From contig NZ_CP023667.1 in assembly GCF_002443155.1 (NCBI RefSeq), positions 1,798,001 through 1,862,000 on the forward strand: 64,000 nucleotides of DNA, in the 5' to 3' direction. The DNA comes from Alcaligenes faecalis. Lineage in GTDB: Bacteria > Pseudomonadota > Gammaproteobacteria > Burkholderiales > Burkholderiaceae_B. Under the pieces are notes generated by a model, which did no database searches, was not told where the DNA came from, and saw only the letters and a program-made list of their open reading frames with translations. Each line of letters begins with the position of its first letter. Within the stretch, counting starts at the first letter, position 1. The position numbers were made by a program, and so were the translations under genes. Below, one piece after another: positions 34,945 through 43,301 of this stretch.

Positions 34945-35778
34945 ATGTCTTCTTCTCCTATTGAGCGTACCGTCTTTGTCGTCTCCGACAGCACGGGCAT
35001 TACCGCCGAAACTTTCAGCAACTCCGTCCTGTCACAATTCGCTCAATTCGAATTTCAGGCCATCCGGATTCCCTTTATCGATACGATCGAGAAAGCCCAG
35101 TCTGTCGCTGATCGCATCAACCAATGCGCCCAGGAACAAGGCCAGCAGCCTCTGGTATTTAGCACCTTGGTTGACCCCAAGATGGCGCACATCATTGGCG
35201 CGGCCAACTGCACCTTCCTGGACCTGTTTGGTGCCTTTGTACGACACATTGAACGCGCCCTGGGCGTGAAATCCAGCCGTTCCGTGGGCCGTTCGCACTC
35301 CGGTGGCATGTCCAAGCGCTACAACAATCGCATTGAGGCCATCAACTTCAGCCTGGCGCACGACGATGGTCAGTACGTGAACGGTCTGGAACAAGCCGAC
35401 GTGATCCTGGTGGGTGTCTCCCGCTGCGGAAAAACACCTACCAGCTTGTACTTGGCAATGCAGTATGCCGTCAAGGCCGCCAACTATCCCATCATTCCCG
35501 AAGATTTCCAGCGCGGCACCCTGCCTGCCACACTGGCCCCCTACCGGAAAAAGATTTTTGGCCTGTCCATCCATCCAGACCGTCTGTCTGAAGTGCGCAA
35601 TGAACGCCGTCCAGGGAGCAAATACGCCACCATCGAGCAGTGCCGCATGGAAGTGGCTGAAGCAGAACGTTTAATGCGCATGGAAGGCATTCCCTGGCTG
35701 TCCACCACCACCAAATCCATTGAAGAAATCTCGACCAAGATTCTGGATGACGTCGGTTTGGACCGCCGCTCGTACTAA
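34945..35778 (+). CDS. ppsR: PEP synthase regulatory protein (bifunctional kinase / Pi-dependent phosphotransferase, DUF299)
   Basis: A 277-aa protein of the DUF299/PSRP family. It begins RTVFVVSDSTGITAETFSNSVLSQF and has a P-loop GVSRCGKTPTSLYLAMQYAVKAANYPI and the C-terminal MRMEGIPWLSTTTKSIEEISTKIL. These enzymes inactivate PEP synthase by ADP-dependent phosphorylation and reactivate it with phosphate. Pairing with divergent ppsA fits that role exactly. ATG 34945 gives the family N-terminus; the upstream in-frame ATG at 34840 would extend into promoter sequence. A terminator follows at 35841. Confidence 0.95.
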   Translation: MSSSPIERTVFVVSDSTGITAETFSNSVLSQFAQFEFQAIRIPFIDTIEKAQSVADRINQCAQEQGQQPLVFSTLVDPKMAHIIGAANCTFLDLFGAFVRHIERALGVKSSRSVGRSHSGGMSKRYNNRIEAINFSLAHDDGQYVNGLEQADVILVGVSRCGKTPTSLYLAMQYAVKAANYPIIPEDFQRGTLPATLAPYRKKIFGLSIHPDRLSEVRNERRPGSKYATIEQCRMEVAEAERLMRMEGIPWLSTTTKSIEEISTKILDDVGLDRRSY

Positions 35779-35840
35779 GGACTGAACGCCTGGTCCAGAC
35801 GATACGCCCCCTAAGGGAGTATTCGGACAGCCTCAACATC

Positions 35841-35880
35841 AAGGCCTGATCTCGGTATCACAACGAACTCAGGCCTTTTT
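35841..35880 (+). terminator. Rho-independent terminator after ppsR
   Basis: AAGGCCTGA (35841-35849) pairs with TCAGGCCTT (35869-35877) across a 19-base loop, followed by a T-run through 35880. Confidence 0.8.
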
Positions 35881-35924
35881 GTTGGCCGCTGGTACGGTAT
35901 CAGATCTGCTGCTTTTGTCCGCAC

Positions 35925-37373
35925 TCAACCCCACTTGCCCACCCAAACCTGCGGGTGCTGATCACTCCAGGGCAAGGCTTGCTCCAACTGGCCAGCCAAG
36001 CCAAACAACAGGCATTCCTGGCCATAAGCGGCCGTAAACATCATGCCTATGGGTAAGGAAGTCGCCACATCCTGCCCGGCCGGCACCGACATGGACGGCG
36101 AACCACTGATATTGGCCAAGGCGGCAAAAGGCGCTTGCTTAAACACGTGGGCAATCCAGCCCAGACCATCCACCTGATCCTGTACCTTGTTGTACTCCCC
36201 CACCTTCATGGGCAGCGTGGGCACGGTCGGCGTCATCAAGACATCGTACTTCTGAAAATACGTGCCCAGATTTCGCGAGACCGTATTACGCACGGCAATC
36301 GCCCCCAGAATATCAATCCCGCTTATCTTCTTGCCGTAGGCATAGGCCGCCAGCGTGGCCTGCTCCAGATATTCCTCGTTCACCGGCCGCCCCGTGAGCG
36401 CGGCAATGCTGTCTATCCACGCCGCCGTGTTCACGTTCCAGAACTGGGCATTGGCGTGTACAAACGCCTCCCAGCTGACGCCGGAATCAAACACCAGGGG
36501 TTCGACCCGGTGGCCCAAAGACTCCAGCACTGCGGCCATATCAATCGCCTTGGCCGCAATGACGGACTGGGTTTTGTCACCGCTGGGCGGATCCATCATC
36601 AGCCCGATACGCAAAGAGCCTGGGTTTTTCTTCACAGCCGACAGAAAGGTCTGAGGTGGCGCTGCCGTGTAATACGGCTCCCCGATCCCGGGGCGGCTAA
36701 TTGCGTCCAGCAAGGCAGCGCTGTCCCGTACACTGCGGCTGACACCCAGGTGGGCCAGCAAACCGCTCCACACCTCATCTTGTTGAGGGCCGCTGGAAAC
36801 CCGCCCCCGAGTCGGTTTCAAACCGAACAGGCCGTTCACCGCTGCCGGGACACGAATGGAGCCGCCGCCATCGGTTGCATGGGCCACGGGCACCATCCCT
36901 GCCGCTACCGCCGCTGCCGAGCCCCCTGTGGAGCCACCTGCATTAAAGGCAGGGTTCCAGGGATTCAGCGTAGGGCCTACGCAGCGCGCCTCCGTCGTGG
37001 TACTGATAGCGAATTCCGAAGTGGTCGTGCGCCCCAGCGTGACCAATCCCGCCTCCTTGTAAAGGCTCATCAGGGTGCTGTCCGCATCCATCACCATGTC
37101 TTGCGCCAGCTTGCTGCCCAGCTCGTAACGCTTGCCCTTCATGGTGATGGCCAGATCTTTAATCAAAAACGGGACGCCGTAGAGTACGGAGTCCCGATCA
37201 GCATGGGGGTCGATCTCCCCGTCCCAGCTCTCTACAACGGCATTGATTTTGCTGTTCAGGGTATCGACCGCTTTTTTGCCCACCTGACTTAACTCTTGAA
37301 CACTGATTTGTTTCTTGGCGACCAGCTCAGCCAGAGCCAGGGCATCATAGGTCGCGTATTCGCTAAGTTTCAT
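35925..37373 (-). CDS. Amidase signature family hydrolase, NylA-like
   Basis: A 482-aa amidase. The Ser-cisSer-Lys elements are visible: Lys in LYGVPFLIKDLAITMKG, and the serines in PAFNAGGSTGGSAAAVAAG. The blocks STLMSLYKEAGLVTLGRTTTSEFAISTTTEA and ATDGGGSIRVPAAVNGLFGLKPTRGRVSSGP are especially like NylA, the 6-aminohexanoate cyclic dimer hydrolase of nylon oligomer-degrading bacteria, whose natural substrates are unknown. GAGG 8 bases upstream fixes ATG 37373. No other nyl genes are present; a general role in amide catabolism is the safe inference. Confidence 0.87.
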   Translation of the reverse strand: MKLSEYATYDALALAELVAKKQISVQELSQVGKKAVDTLNSKINAVVESWDGEIDPHADRDSVLYGVPFLIKDLAITMKGKRYELGSKLAQDMVMDADSTLMSLYKEAGLVTLGRTTTSEFAISTTTEARCVGPTLNPWNPAFNAGGSTGGSAAAVAAGMVPVAHATDGGGSIRVPAAVNGLFGLKPTRGRVSSGPQQDEVWSGLLAHLGVSRSVRDSAALLDAISRPGIGEPYYTAAPPQTFLSAVKKNPGSLRIGLMMDPPSGDKTQSVIAAKAIDMAAVLESLGHRVEPLVFDSGVSWEAFVHANAQFWNVNTAAWIDSIAALTGRPVNEEYLEQATLAAYAYGKKISGIDILGAIAVRNTVSRNLGTYFQKYDVLMTPTVPTLPMKVGEYNKVQDQVDGLGWIAHVFKQAPFAALANISGSPSMSVPAGQDVATSLPIGMMFTAAYGQECLLFGLAGQLEQALPWSDQHPQVWVGKWG

Positions 37374-37631
37374 TGTTGACCTCATCTGAAAAGGATTAGA
37401 AATCCAGCCGGATACAACGATGGAGCGATACAAAGAGAAGGGGCGGCCCTTTACGGAGCCGCTAGCAGACAAGCGTCTGCAGCGCTATGCACTCAGTGCT
37501 AGCGTACCGATAAGCAGGCGCCTTACTAGATGATTTATTTGATTTTACAAGTGGAGACAAGTGTTCCATCAGGACAGAAATGACTCACACCAGTCGCTTT
37601 CTCCTGATACTTCACCCTCAAACCACTGGGA

Positions 37632-38414
37632 CTAGCGGCTGTGCTGACGACGTTGCTCGTACAGACAAAGTGCGGTGGCAATGGCCACGTTCAAGGACTC
37701 CACGCCAGGAGCCTGAGGGATGAACAAACGCTGATTCGCTTTCGCCAGCAAGGCCGGGCTGACACCCTGCCCTTCATTGCCAAAAACCCAAATCCCTTGA
37801 TCCGGCAGGCTGGATTCGTACAGGTCCTGGGTATCCGGGCCCAAAGAGGTTACCAGCACCGGCAAGGCGGCTTTTTCAAGCAAGGCCATACCATCCACCT
37901 GCTCATGGATTTGAATCGAGAAATGGGCGCCCTGTGCACTACGCAGCACTTTTTGCGACCAGACGCTGGCACAGCCCGGTGTCAGATACACCGCTTCCAG
38001 CCCCACTGCCACTGCGGTCCGCAAGACCGTCCCCACATTGCCCGGATCCTGAACCTGATCCAGCAAGATGGCCCGTTTCGTGGGAACTGTCCAAGCCTGT
38101 CCACGAGGAACGCGGACAATAAAGCCGATGCCCTGCCCCTGGCCGACCTGTGAGACTGCATTCATCAAAGTGGCATTGAAGGTGACGCTGCTATGGCCGG
38201 GCAAGAAGCGCGCCAGCTCCAGCAGTTCATCTGAATGGCGGTCCATCTCGAAAACAGCAAGTTCTGGCAAGCCACGACGTTCCAGCCACATCTGGCACAG
38301 ATGAATGCCTTCCAACCAAATCAGCTGATCGTCCCCGTCCAGCTCGCGTTTATCGTGAGCCAGGCGCTGCACTCGTTTGAACAGCGCATTATCTTTGGAT
38401 TCAATCAGCCTCAT
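37632..38414 (-). CDS. TrmH/SpoU family RNA methyltransferase
   Basis: A 260-aa 2'-O-ribose methyltransferase of the SpoU class with an N-terminal substrate-binding domain (MRLIESKDNALFKRVQRLAHDKR). The trefoil-knot SAM-binding motifs are QDPGNVGTVLRTA, VFGNEGQGVS and IPQAPGVESLNVAIATALCLYE. It methylates rRNA or tRNA; the exact site is not deducible. ATG 38414 is favoured; an in-frame TTG lies 9 bases upstream. It follows rnhB by 10 bp, at the end of the envelope block. Confidence 0.92.
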   Translation of the reverse strand: MRLIESKDNALFKRVQRLAHDKRELDGDDQLIWLEGIHLCQMWLERRGLPELAVFEMDRHSDELLELARFLPGHSSVTFNATLMNAVSQVGQGQGIGFIVRVPRGQAWTVPTKRAILLDQVQDPGNVGTVLRTAVAVGLEAVYLTPGCASVWSQKVLRSAQGAHFSIQIHEQVDGMALLEKAALPVLVTSLGPDTQDLYESSLPDQGIWVFGNEGQGVSPALLAKANQRLFIPQAPGVESLNVAIATALCLYEQRRQHSR

Positions 38415-38424
38415 TGTCTTCAAC

Positions 38425-39030
38425 TTACCTAACTAGAGATGCGCGTACCGGCGCGAAACTTCGACGATGCTCGGCGCAAGGGCCGTGCTGGGACAAACGT
38501 TCCAGATGAAAGGCCGTCCCGTAGCCTTTGTGCTGGTCAAAACCGTATTCGGGATAGTCTCGGTGCAATTCCAGACAGACCGCATCTCGCGCTGTTTTCG
38601 CCAAAATTGATGCAGCCGCAATGGCAGCATGGCTGGCATCGCCTTTGATGATGGCTTCTGCCGGGCAACACAGGCCAGTGGGAATCCGATTGCCATCCAC
38701 CAAGGCCTGTTCGGGTTTGACACTCAGGCCATTGCAGGCTCGCTGCATCGCCAACATGGCCGCATGCAAGATATTGATGTCATCAATTTCTGCAACGGTC
38801 GCGCTGGCAATTTCCCAGGCCAAAGCCCTTTCCTTGATCAACACAGCCAAGGCTTCACGCCGTTTGGCGGTCAGCTTCTTGGAGTCGTTCAGGCCTTCAA
38901 TGGGATTGTTCGGGTCCAGAATCACGGCAGCGGCAAAGACGGGACCCGCCAGGGGGCCGCGCCCCGCTTCATCCAGCCCCGCCACCAAACCTGCCGAGAC
39001 ATCACTGACTAATAAATCCAGCTGCTTCAT
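38425..39030 (-). CDS. rnhB: Ribonuclease HII
   Basis: A 201-aa RNase HII with the conserved [21 protein letters not shown] (active-site Asp and Glu), NDSKKLT, and [30 protein letters not shown]. It cuts RNA in RNA-DNA hybrids and at misincorporated ribonucleotides. Its ATG overlaps the lpxB stop by 4 bases, as commonly seen in this cluster. Confidence 0.96.
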   Translation of the reverse strand: MKQLDLLVSDVSAGLVAGLDEAGRGPLAGPVFAAAVILDPNNPIEGLNDSKKLTAKRREALAVLIKERALAWEIASATVAEIDDINILHAAMLAMQRACNGLSVKPEQALVDGNRIPTGLCCPAEAIIKGDASHAAIAAASILAKTARDAVCLELHRDYPEYGFDQHKGYGTAFHLERLSQHGPCAEHRRSFAPVRASLVR

Positions 39031-40289
39031 GCACGCGCCATCTTCAAAATGACCTCGGCCGCCAAGGCCGGTGTGTCCCGACGCAAGGTCAAATGCATCT
39101 CAGTAAAGACTTGCTCGATATGCGCCACATAGCTCTGATCGCTCAAGGCTTTCCAGCACTCTTGCGCCAGTTTCCTGGGCTCGGCATCTTCTTGCAGCAG
39201 CTCGGGCACGACAAAATCCCGAGCCAGCACATTGGGCAAACCCACCCAAGGCACATAAGGCCGGTCCTGACCAGACTTCCACCGTATGATGCGCTCCATC
39301 ATGGGGCTGAGCACATACGAAATAACCATAGGCCGCTTGTACAAGGCGGTTTCCAGACTGGCGGTACCACTGGCCACCAGCACAGCGTCACTGGCTTCCA
39401 TCACCGTCCAGGCGGGTGGGCGAACCACGCCTTCCGAATCAGGCTGACGAATACCGGCCGTATTGGCATCAATAATGTGCACATTGCGGATGGGATGCTG
39501 AGCCAGCGCTTCCTCAAACTCCTGACGGCGCTTAGGGTTCACCATAGGCACCAGAATCGTCAGATCCGGATCCTGGTCCTGCAAAATCTGTACGGCCTGC
39601 AAAAAGCGCGGTGACAGCATCTTGACCTCGGAGGAGCGGCTGCCAGGCAATACGCCCAGAATACGACCTGTCTCAGGCAAACCCAGGCGACGGCGCGCAT
39701 CCACCTTGTCCGGCTGCACCGGAATATTCGCTGCCAAGGGGTGGCCCACATAGGTCACTGGAATGCCTTCCTTTTCGTAGATCTCGGTCTCGAAAGGAAA
39801 CAGCACCAGCATATGGGAAACCGCTTCGCGGATCTTGTGGATACGCTCATAGCGCCAGGCCCAGATCGAGGGTCCCACAAAGTGCACCGTCGGCACACCG
39901 GCCTGACGCAAACGATGCTCCAGGCGCAAATTGAAGTCCGGGGCGTCAATACCCACAAACACATCCGGACGCTGGCGCAACCACTGATTGCGCATGCCCA
40001 AATAAGTGGAGACCAGCCCCGGAATACGTTTGAGCGCCTCGACGTAACCAAATACCGTCAAGGCGTCCATGGGATAGTATTGGTGAAATTGCTGGGCGGC
40101 CATCTCGGGGCCGCCTATGCCTTCTACCTGCACGCCAGGATTGCCCTGGCGCAGCCCTTGAATGATACGAGCCGCCAGCAAATCGCCAGACGGCTCACCC
40201 GCTACCATTCCTATACGCAGATCCCGCTTGGCCCCTGTTTGCCCCGACCCGTCTGAACGTGCCGCTAATGGGCTGGAGGCGCTGCTCAT
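39027..40289 (-). CDS. lpxB: Lipid-A-disaccharide synthase
   Basis: A 420-aa glycosyltransferase making the lipid A disaccharide from UDP-diacylglucosamine and lipid X. Family blocks are [75 protein letters not shown] and LLPGSR-like [11 protein letters not shown], plus [15 protein letters not shown] 40289 overlaps the lpxA stop (ATGA). The N-terminus carries about 25 extra residues ([20 protein letters not shown]) before the conserved core. Confidence 0.96.
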   Translation of the reverse strand: MSSASSPLAARSDGSGQTGAKRDLRIGMVAGEPSGDLLAARIIQGLRQGNPGVQVEGIGGPEMAAQQFHQYYPMDALTVFGYVEALKRIPGLVSTYLGMRNQWLRQRPDVFVGIDAPDFNLRLEHRLRQAGVPTVHFVGPSIWAWRYERIHKIREAVSHMLVLFPFETEIYEKEGIPVTYVGHPLAANIPVQPDKVDARRRLGLPETGRILGVLPGSRSSEVKMLSPRFLQAVQILQDQDPDLTILVPMVNPKRRQEFEEALAQHPIRNVHIIDANTAGIRQPDSEGVVRPPAWTVMEASDAVLVASGTASLETALYKRPMVISYVLSPMMERIIRWKSGQDRPYVPWVGLPNVLARDFVVPELLQEDAEPRKLAQECWKALSDQSYVAHIEQVFTEMHLTLRRDTPALAAEVILKMARA

Positions 40290-41074
40290 GGTCGGCAAAT
40301 ACCCCGGCTGGAGTCGTTCAGAAAGTCGATCATGACCTGTACGGCCGCACGGCACTCAGGCTGCGTTTCCTGCAAGGCTTGCATCTGCTCTACCGCCTGC
40401 TCCACCGTCAGCTTGCGACGATACAGCAGCTTGTAGCTTTCCTTCACGGCCGAAATCGCTTCAGCCGAGAAGTTGCGACGGCCCAGGCCTTCGCTATTCA
40501 CACCGACAGGACGGAAAGGATCACCTGCGCCGATCACGTAAGGAGGAATATCCTGACGCACCGAGCTGGTACCACCAATCATGCTGTGTGCACCGATACG
40601 ACCGAATTGATGCACAGCAGTCAAACCGCCCAGAATGGCCCAGTCGCCAATATGCACGTGGCCGCCCAGCTGGACGCTGTTGGCGATAATCGTGTGATTG
40701 CCGATCTGGCAATCATGAGCAATGTGGGTGTAGGCCATGATCCAGTTGTCATTGCCCACACGGGTCACGCCCACATCCTGCACCGTACCGGTATTGATGG
40801 TGACGTATTCACGAACCATATTGCCATCGCCGATTTCCAGGCGAGTCGGTTCACCAGCGTACTTCTTGTCCTGCGGCATGCCGCCGATGGAGCAGAAACG
40901 GTAGAAATGGTTGTTGCGACCAATCGTGGTCACGCCATCTATCACGCAGTGAGGGCCCACTTTGGTGCCCGCCCCTATCGTGACATTGGGCCCAATGATG
41001 CTGTAAGGCCCGACCTCGACATCATCTGCAAGCTGAGCGCCTGCTTCGATGATGGCCGTTTCATGAATACGCAT
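40286..41074 (-). CDS. lpxA: Acyl-[ACP]--UDP-N-acetylglucosamine O-acyltransferase
   Basis: A 262-aa left-handed beta-helix acyltransferase, the same length as E. coli LpxA. It catalyses the first step of lipid A synthesis. Hexapeptide repeats run from IHETAIIEAGAQLADDVEVGPYSIIGPNVTIG onward. The catalytic His region is WIMAYTHIAHDCQIGNHTIIANS, and the C-terminal helical part starts near GRRNFSAEAISAVKESYKLLYR. It is 3 bp after fabZ. Confidence 0.97.
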   Translation of the reverse strand: MRIHETAIIEAGAQLADDVEVGPYSIIGPNVTIGAGTKVGPHCVIDGVTTIGRNNHFYRFCSIGGMPQDKKYAGEPTRLEIGDGNMVREYVTINTGTVQDVGVTRVGNDNWIMAYTHIAHDCQIGNHTIIANSVQLGGHVHIGDWAILGGLTAVHQFGRIGAHSMIGGTSSVRQDIPPYVIGAGDPFRPVGVNSEGLGRRNFSAEAISAVKESYKLLYRRKLTVEQAVEQMQALQETQPECRAAVQVMIDFLNDSSRGICRP

Positions 41075-41077
41075 AAA

Positions 41078-41533
41078 CTATTCTTCCAATTGACGGATAG
41101 CACACATAATTTTGGCTTCGGCTACCACTTGGCCATCGACCAGGGCGCGGCCTGTGTACTTGCACAAAGCGCGGCTGATACGGTCAGCCGTCACTTCCAG
41201 GCGCAACTGATCGCCTGGCATCACGGGCTTGCGGAAACGCGCGCCATCCACACCGACCAGGTAATAAGCCAGCTTGTTGTCCACTTTGGCGTACGGATCC
41301 TCAGGATCGGTAAAAGAGAACAGTGCGGCTGCCTGAGCCATGGCTTCAATGATCAAGACCCCAGGCATAACCGGCATGTGCGGAAAGTGGCCCGTAAAAA
41401 AGGGTTCATTCATCGACACGTTTTTAATGGCGACGATGCTCTTGCCGGGCACCAGTTCCAAGACGCGATCGACCAGCAACATCGGGTAACGATGAGGGAG
41501 GCGATCCATAATTTGTCGAATGTCGAGTTCCAT
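41078..41533 (-). CDS. fabZ: (3R)-hydroxyacyl-[ACP] dehydratase
   Basis: A 151-aa hot-dog fold dehydratase of fatty acid elongation: [23 protein letters not shown], then catalytic His and Glu in [22 protein letters not shown]. It supplies unsaturated acyl-ACP and competes with LpxA/LpxD for hydroxymyristoyl-ACP, which explains its conserved place inside the lpx cluster. Confidence 0.97.
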   Translation of the reverse strand: MELDIRQIMDRLPHRYPMLLVDRVLELVPGKSIVAIKNVSMNEPFFTGHFPHMPVMPGVLIIEAMAQAAALFSFTDPEDPYAKVDNKLAYYLVGVDGARFRKPVMPGDQLRLEVTADRISRALCKYTGRALVDGQVVAEAKIMCAIRQLEE

Positions 41534-41545
41534 GTCCTGTCCTGC

Positions 41546-42679
41546 TTATTTTTGTTTATTGATATGTTCAGATGATTCATTTGCCCCATCCGCCTGCTGT
41601 CGTTCCAAAGAACGCAGGCGGCGGCGCAAACCGCTCAATTGCCCCAATACGGCAGCATTTTTCTGCCAGTCCTGGTGTCCAGCAAAGGGATAAACCCCAG
41701 TGTAACGTCCAGGCTGACTGATATTGGAGGTGACAGCCGTACCGCCAGAGACGTGTACATCGTCACCCAAGACCAGGTGGCCCGAGAGCATCGCTGCCCC
41801 GGCAATCGTACAACGCGCCCCAATCTGGGTAGAGCCGGCCACCCCCACACACGCCGCCATGGCCGTATGTTCGCCGACCTGCACGTTGTGCCCGATCATG
41901 ATCTGATTGTCCAGCTTGACGCCGTTGGCCAATACCGTGTCATCCAGTGCGCCACGGTCCACCGTGGTATTGGCACCGATCTCAACGTCGTCACCAATAC
42001 GTACATGACCGATCTGCGCAATCTTGGCCCAGGCTCCCTTCCCTTTGACCGGGTCCGGCGCGAAACCAAAACCATCAGCGCCCAGCACCACACCCGAATG
42101 CAAAATGGCACGAGCACCTATATGCACCTGATGGTACAAAGTGACACGCGCATGCAGCAAACAGTCCTGCCCCAAGGTAGAACCGGCGCCGATCACGCAA
42201 TGCGCGCCCAAACGAGAGCCGCGTCCAATCTTGACGTCGGCCTCGACCACACAGAATGGCCCGACCGAGACACCCTCACCCACCTGCGCACTGGGATCAA
42301 TCACCGCAGTGGGATGAATGCCCTTGGGCAAATCCGCCATGCGTACCTGATCAAAACGCTGCGCCAGCAGCGCATACATCAGATAAGGTTGTGAGCACAA
42401 CACCGGGATAAAGGAGGGTGTAAAGCCCAGACCTTCATAGACCTGCGGCGTCAGAATCACCACCGCGGCAGAAGTCTGCTCCAGCAGATCCTGCATCTTG
42501 GGATTGGACAGAAAGCTGATTTCCTCCGGGCCCGCAGAAAGCAAAGAGCCTAGGCCCCGAATCCGGGGCGTAGGCTCTTTAATGCCTTCTGGCAGCTTGC
42601 AATCCAGTCCGGTCTTGTTGATGGCGTCTATAAGTTCAGACAGCTGTACAGCCTGATCAACGTTCAGCAATACCGGCAT
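41546..42679 (-). CDS. lpxD: UDP-3-O-acylglucosamine N-acyltransferase
   Basis: A 377-aa protein with an N-terminal uridine-binding domain (IRGLGSLLSAGPEEISFLSNPKM) and a hexapeptide-repeat beta-helix (HPTAVIDPSAQVGEGVSVGPFCVVEADVKIG onward). The catalytic His lies in VKLDNQIMIGHNVQVGEHT. It adds the second hydroxyacyl chain in lipid A synthesis. It is about 35 residues longer than E. coli LpxD because of a charged C-terminal tail (LRRRLRSLERQQADG...). Confidence 0.96.
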   Translation of the reverse strand: MPVLLNVDQAVQLSELIDAINKTGLDCKLPEGIKEPTPRIRGLGSLLSAGPEEISFLSNPKMQDLLEQTSAAVVILTPQVYEGLGFTPSFIPVLCSQPYLMYALLAQRFDQVRMADLPKGIHPTAVIDPSAQVGEGVSVGPFCVVEADVKIGRGSRLGAHCVIGAGSTLGQDCLLHARVTLYHQVHIGARAILHSGVVLGADGFGFAPDPVKGKGAWAKIAQIGHVRIGDDVEIGANTTVDRGALDDTVLANGVKLDNQIMIGHNVQVGEHTAMAACVGVAGSTQIGARCTIAGAAMLSGHLVLGDDVHVSGGTAVTSNISQPGRYTGVYPFAGHQDWQKNAAVLGQLSGLRRRLRSLERQQADGANESSEHINKQK

Positions 42680-42685
42680 AGTGCA

Positions 42686-43240
42686 TCAACCGCCCAGTGC
42701 TTTCAGAACTTCCTCGGTGATGTCCACACGTGGGCTGACAGTGACGGCGTCCTGAATGATCAGGTCGTAGCCTTGGGAGTCAGCAATACGCTTGATGGCG
42801 GCATCAGCCTGCTCAACAATAGCCGAGAACTCTTCGTTGCGGCGACGGTTGAAGTCTTCCTGGAACTCGCGACGCTTGCGCTGCAGGTCGGAGTCCAGAT
42901 CAGCCAGCTGACGCTGACGCTTCACACGGTCGGACTCGGACAGCACCGGGGCGTCCTTGTCGAACTTCTGAGCTTGCGAACGCAGGTTATTGGCCATGCG
43001 CTCCAGCTCTTCGTCACGACGCTTGAATTCTGCTTCGATTTTGGTCTGGGCAGCTTTGGCGGGCTTGGAATCACGCAAGATGCGCTCTGTGCTGACAAAA
43101 CCGATTTTGGTCTGGGCCTGAACAACAGGAGCAGCGGTCATGGCGCCGACACCCAGCGCGGCAGCCAGAACGAGCGCTTTATTGCCACGCGACAAGCTGC
43201 GGGCGATGTTTGTAAGTTTTAATGCGATGTTTGACTTCAT
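42686..43240 (-). CDS. skp: OmpH/Skp family periplasmic chaperone
   Basis: A 184-aa exported protein with signal peptide (about 1-42, ending APVVQAQ) and an OmpH core: TKIGFVSTERILRDSKPAKAAQTKIEAEFKRRDEELERM, long charged helices (VKRQRQLADLDSDLQRKRREFQEDFNRR), and a closing QGYDLIIQDAVTVSPRVDITEEVLKAL. Skp is a trimeric chaperone that carries unfolded outer membrane proteins to BamA, whose gene lies directly upstream. Confidence 0.95.
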   Translation of the reverse strand: MKSNIALKLTNIARSLSRGNKALVLAAALGVGAMTAAPVVQAQTKIGFVSTERILRDSKPAKAAQTKIEAEFKRRDEELERMANNLRSQAQKFDKDAPVLSESDRVKRQRQLADLDSDLQRKRREFQEDFNRRRNEEFSAIVEQADAAIKRIADSQGYDLIIQDAVTVSPRVDITEEVLKALGG

Positions 43241-43301
43241 GAAAAATCTACCTTGCTAATTAGGCTGCAGAATAGTGCAATTGTGCCACTAAACACGAAC
43301 A

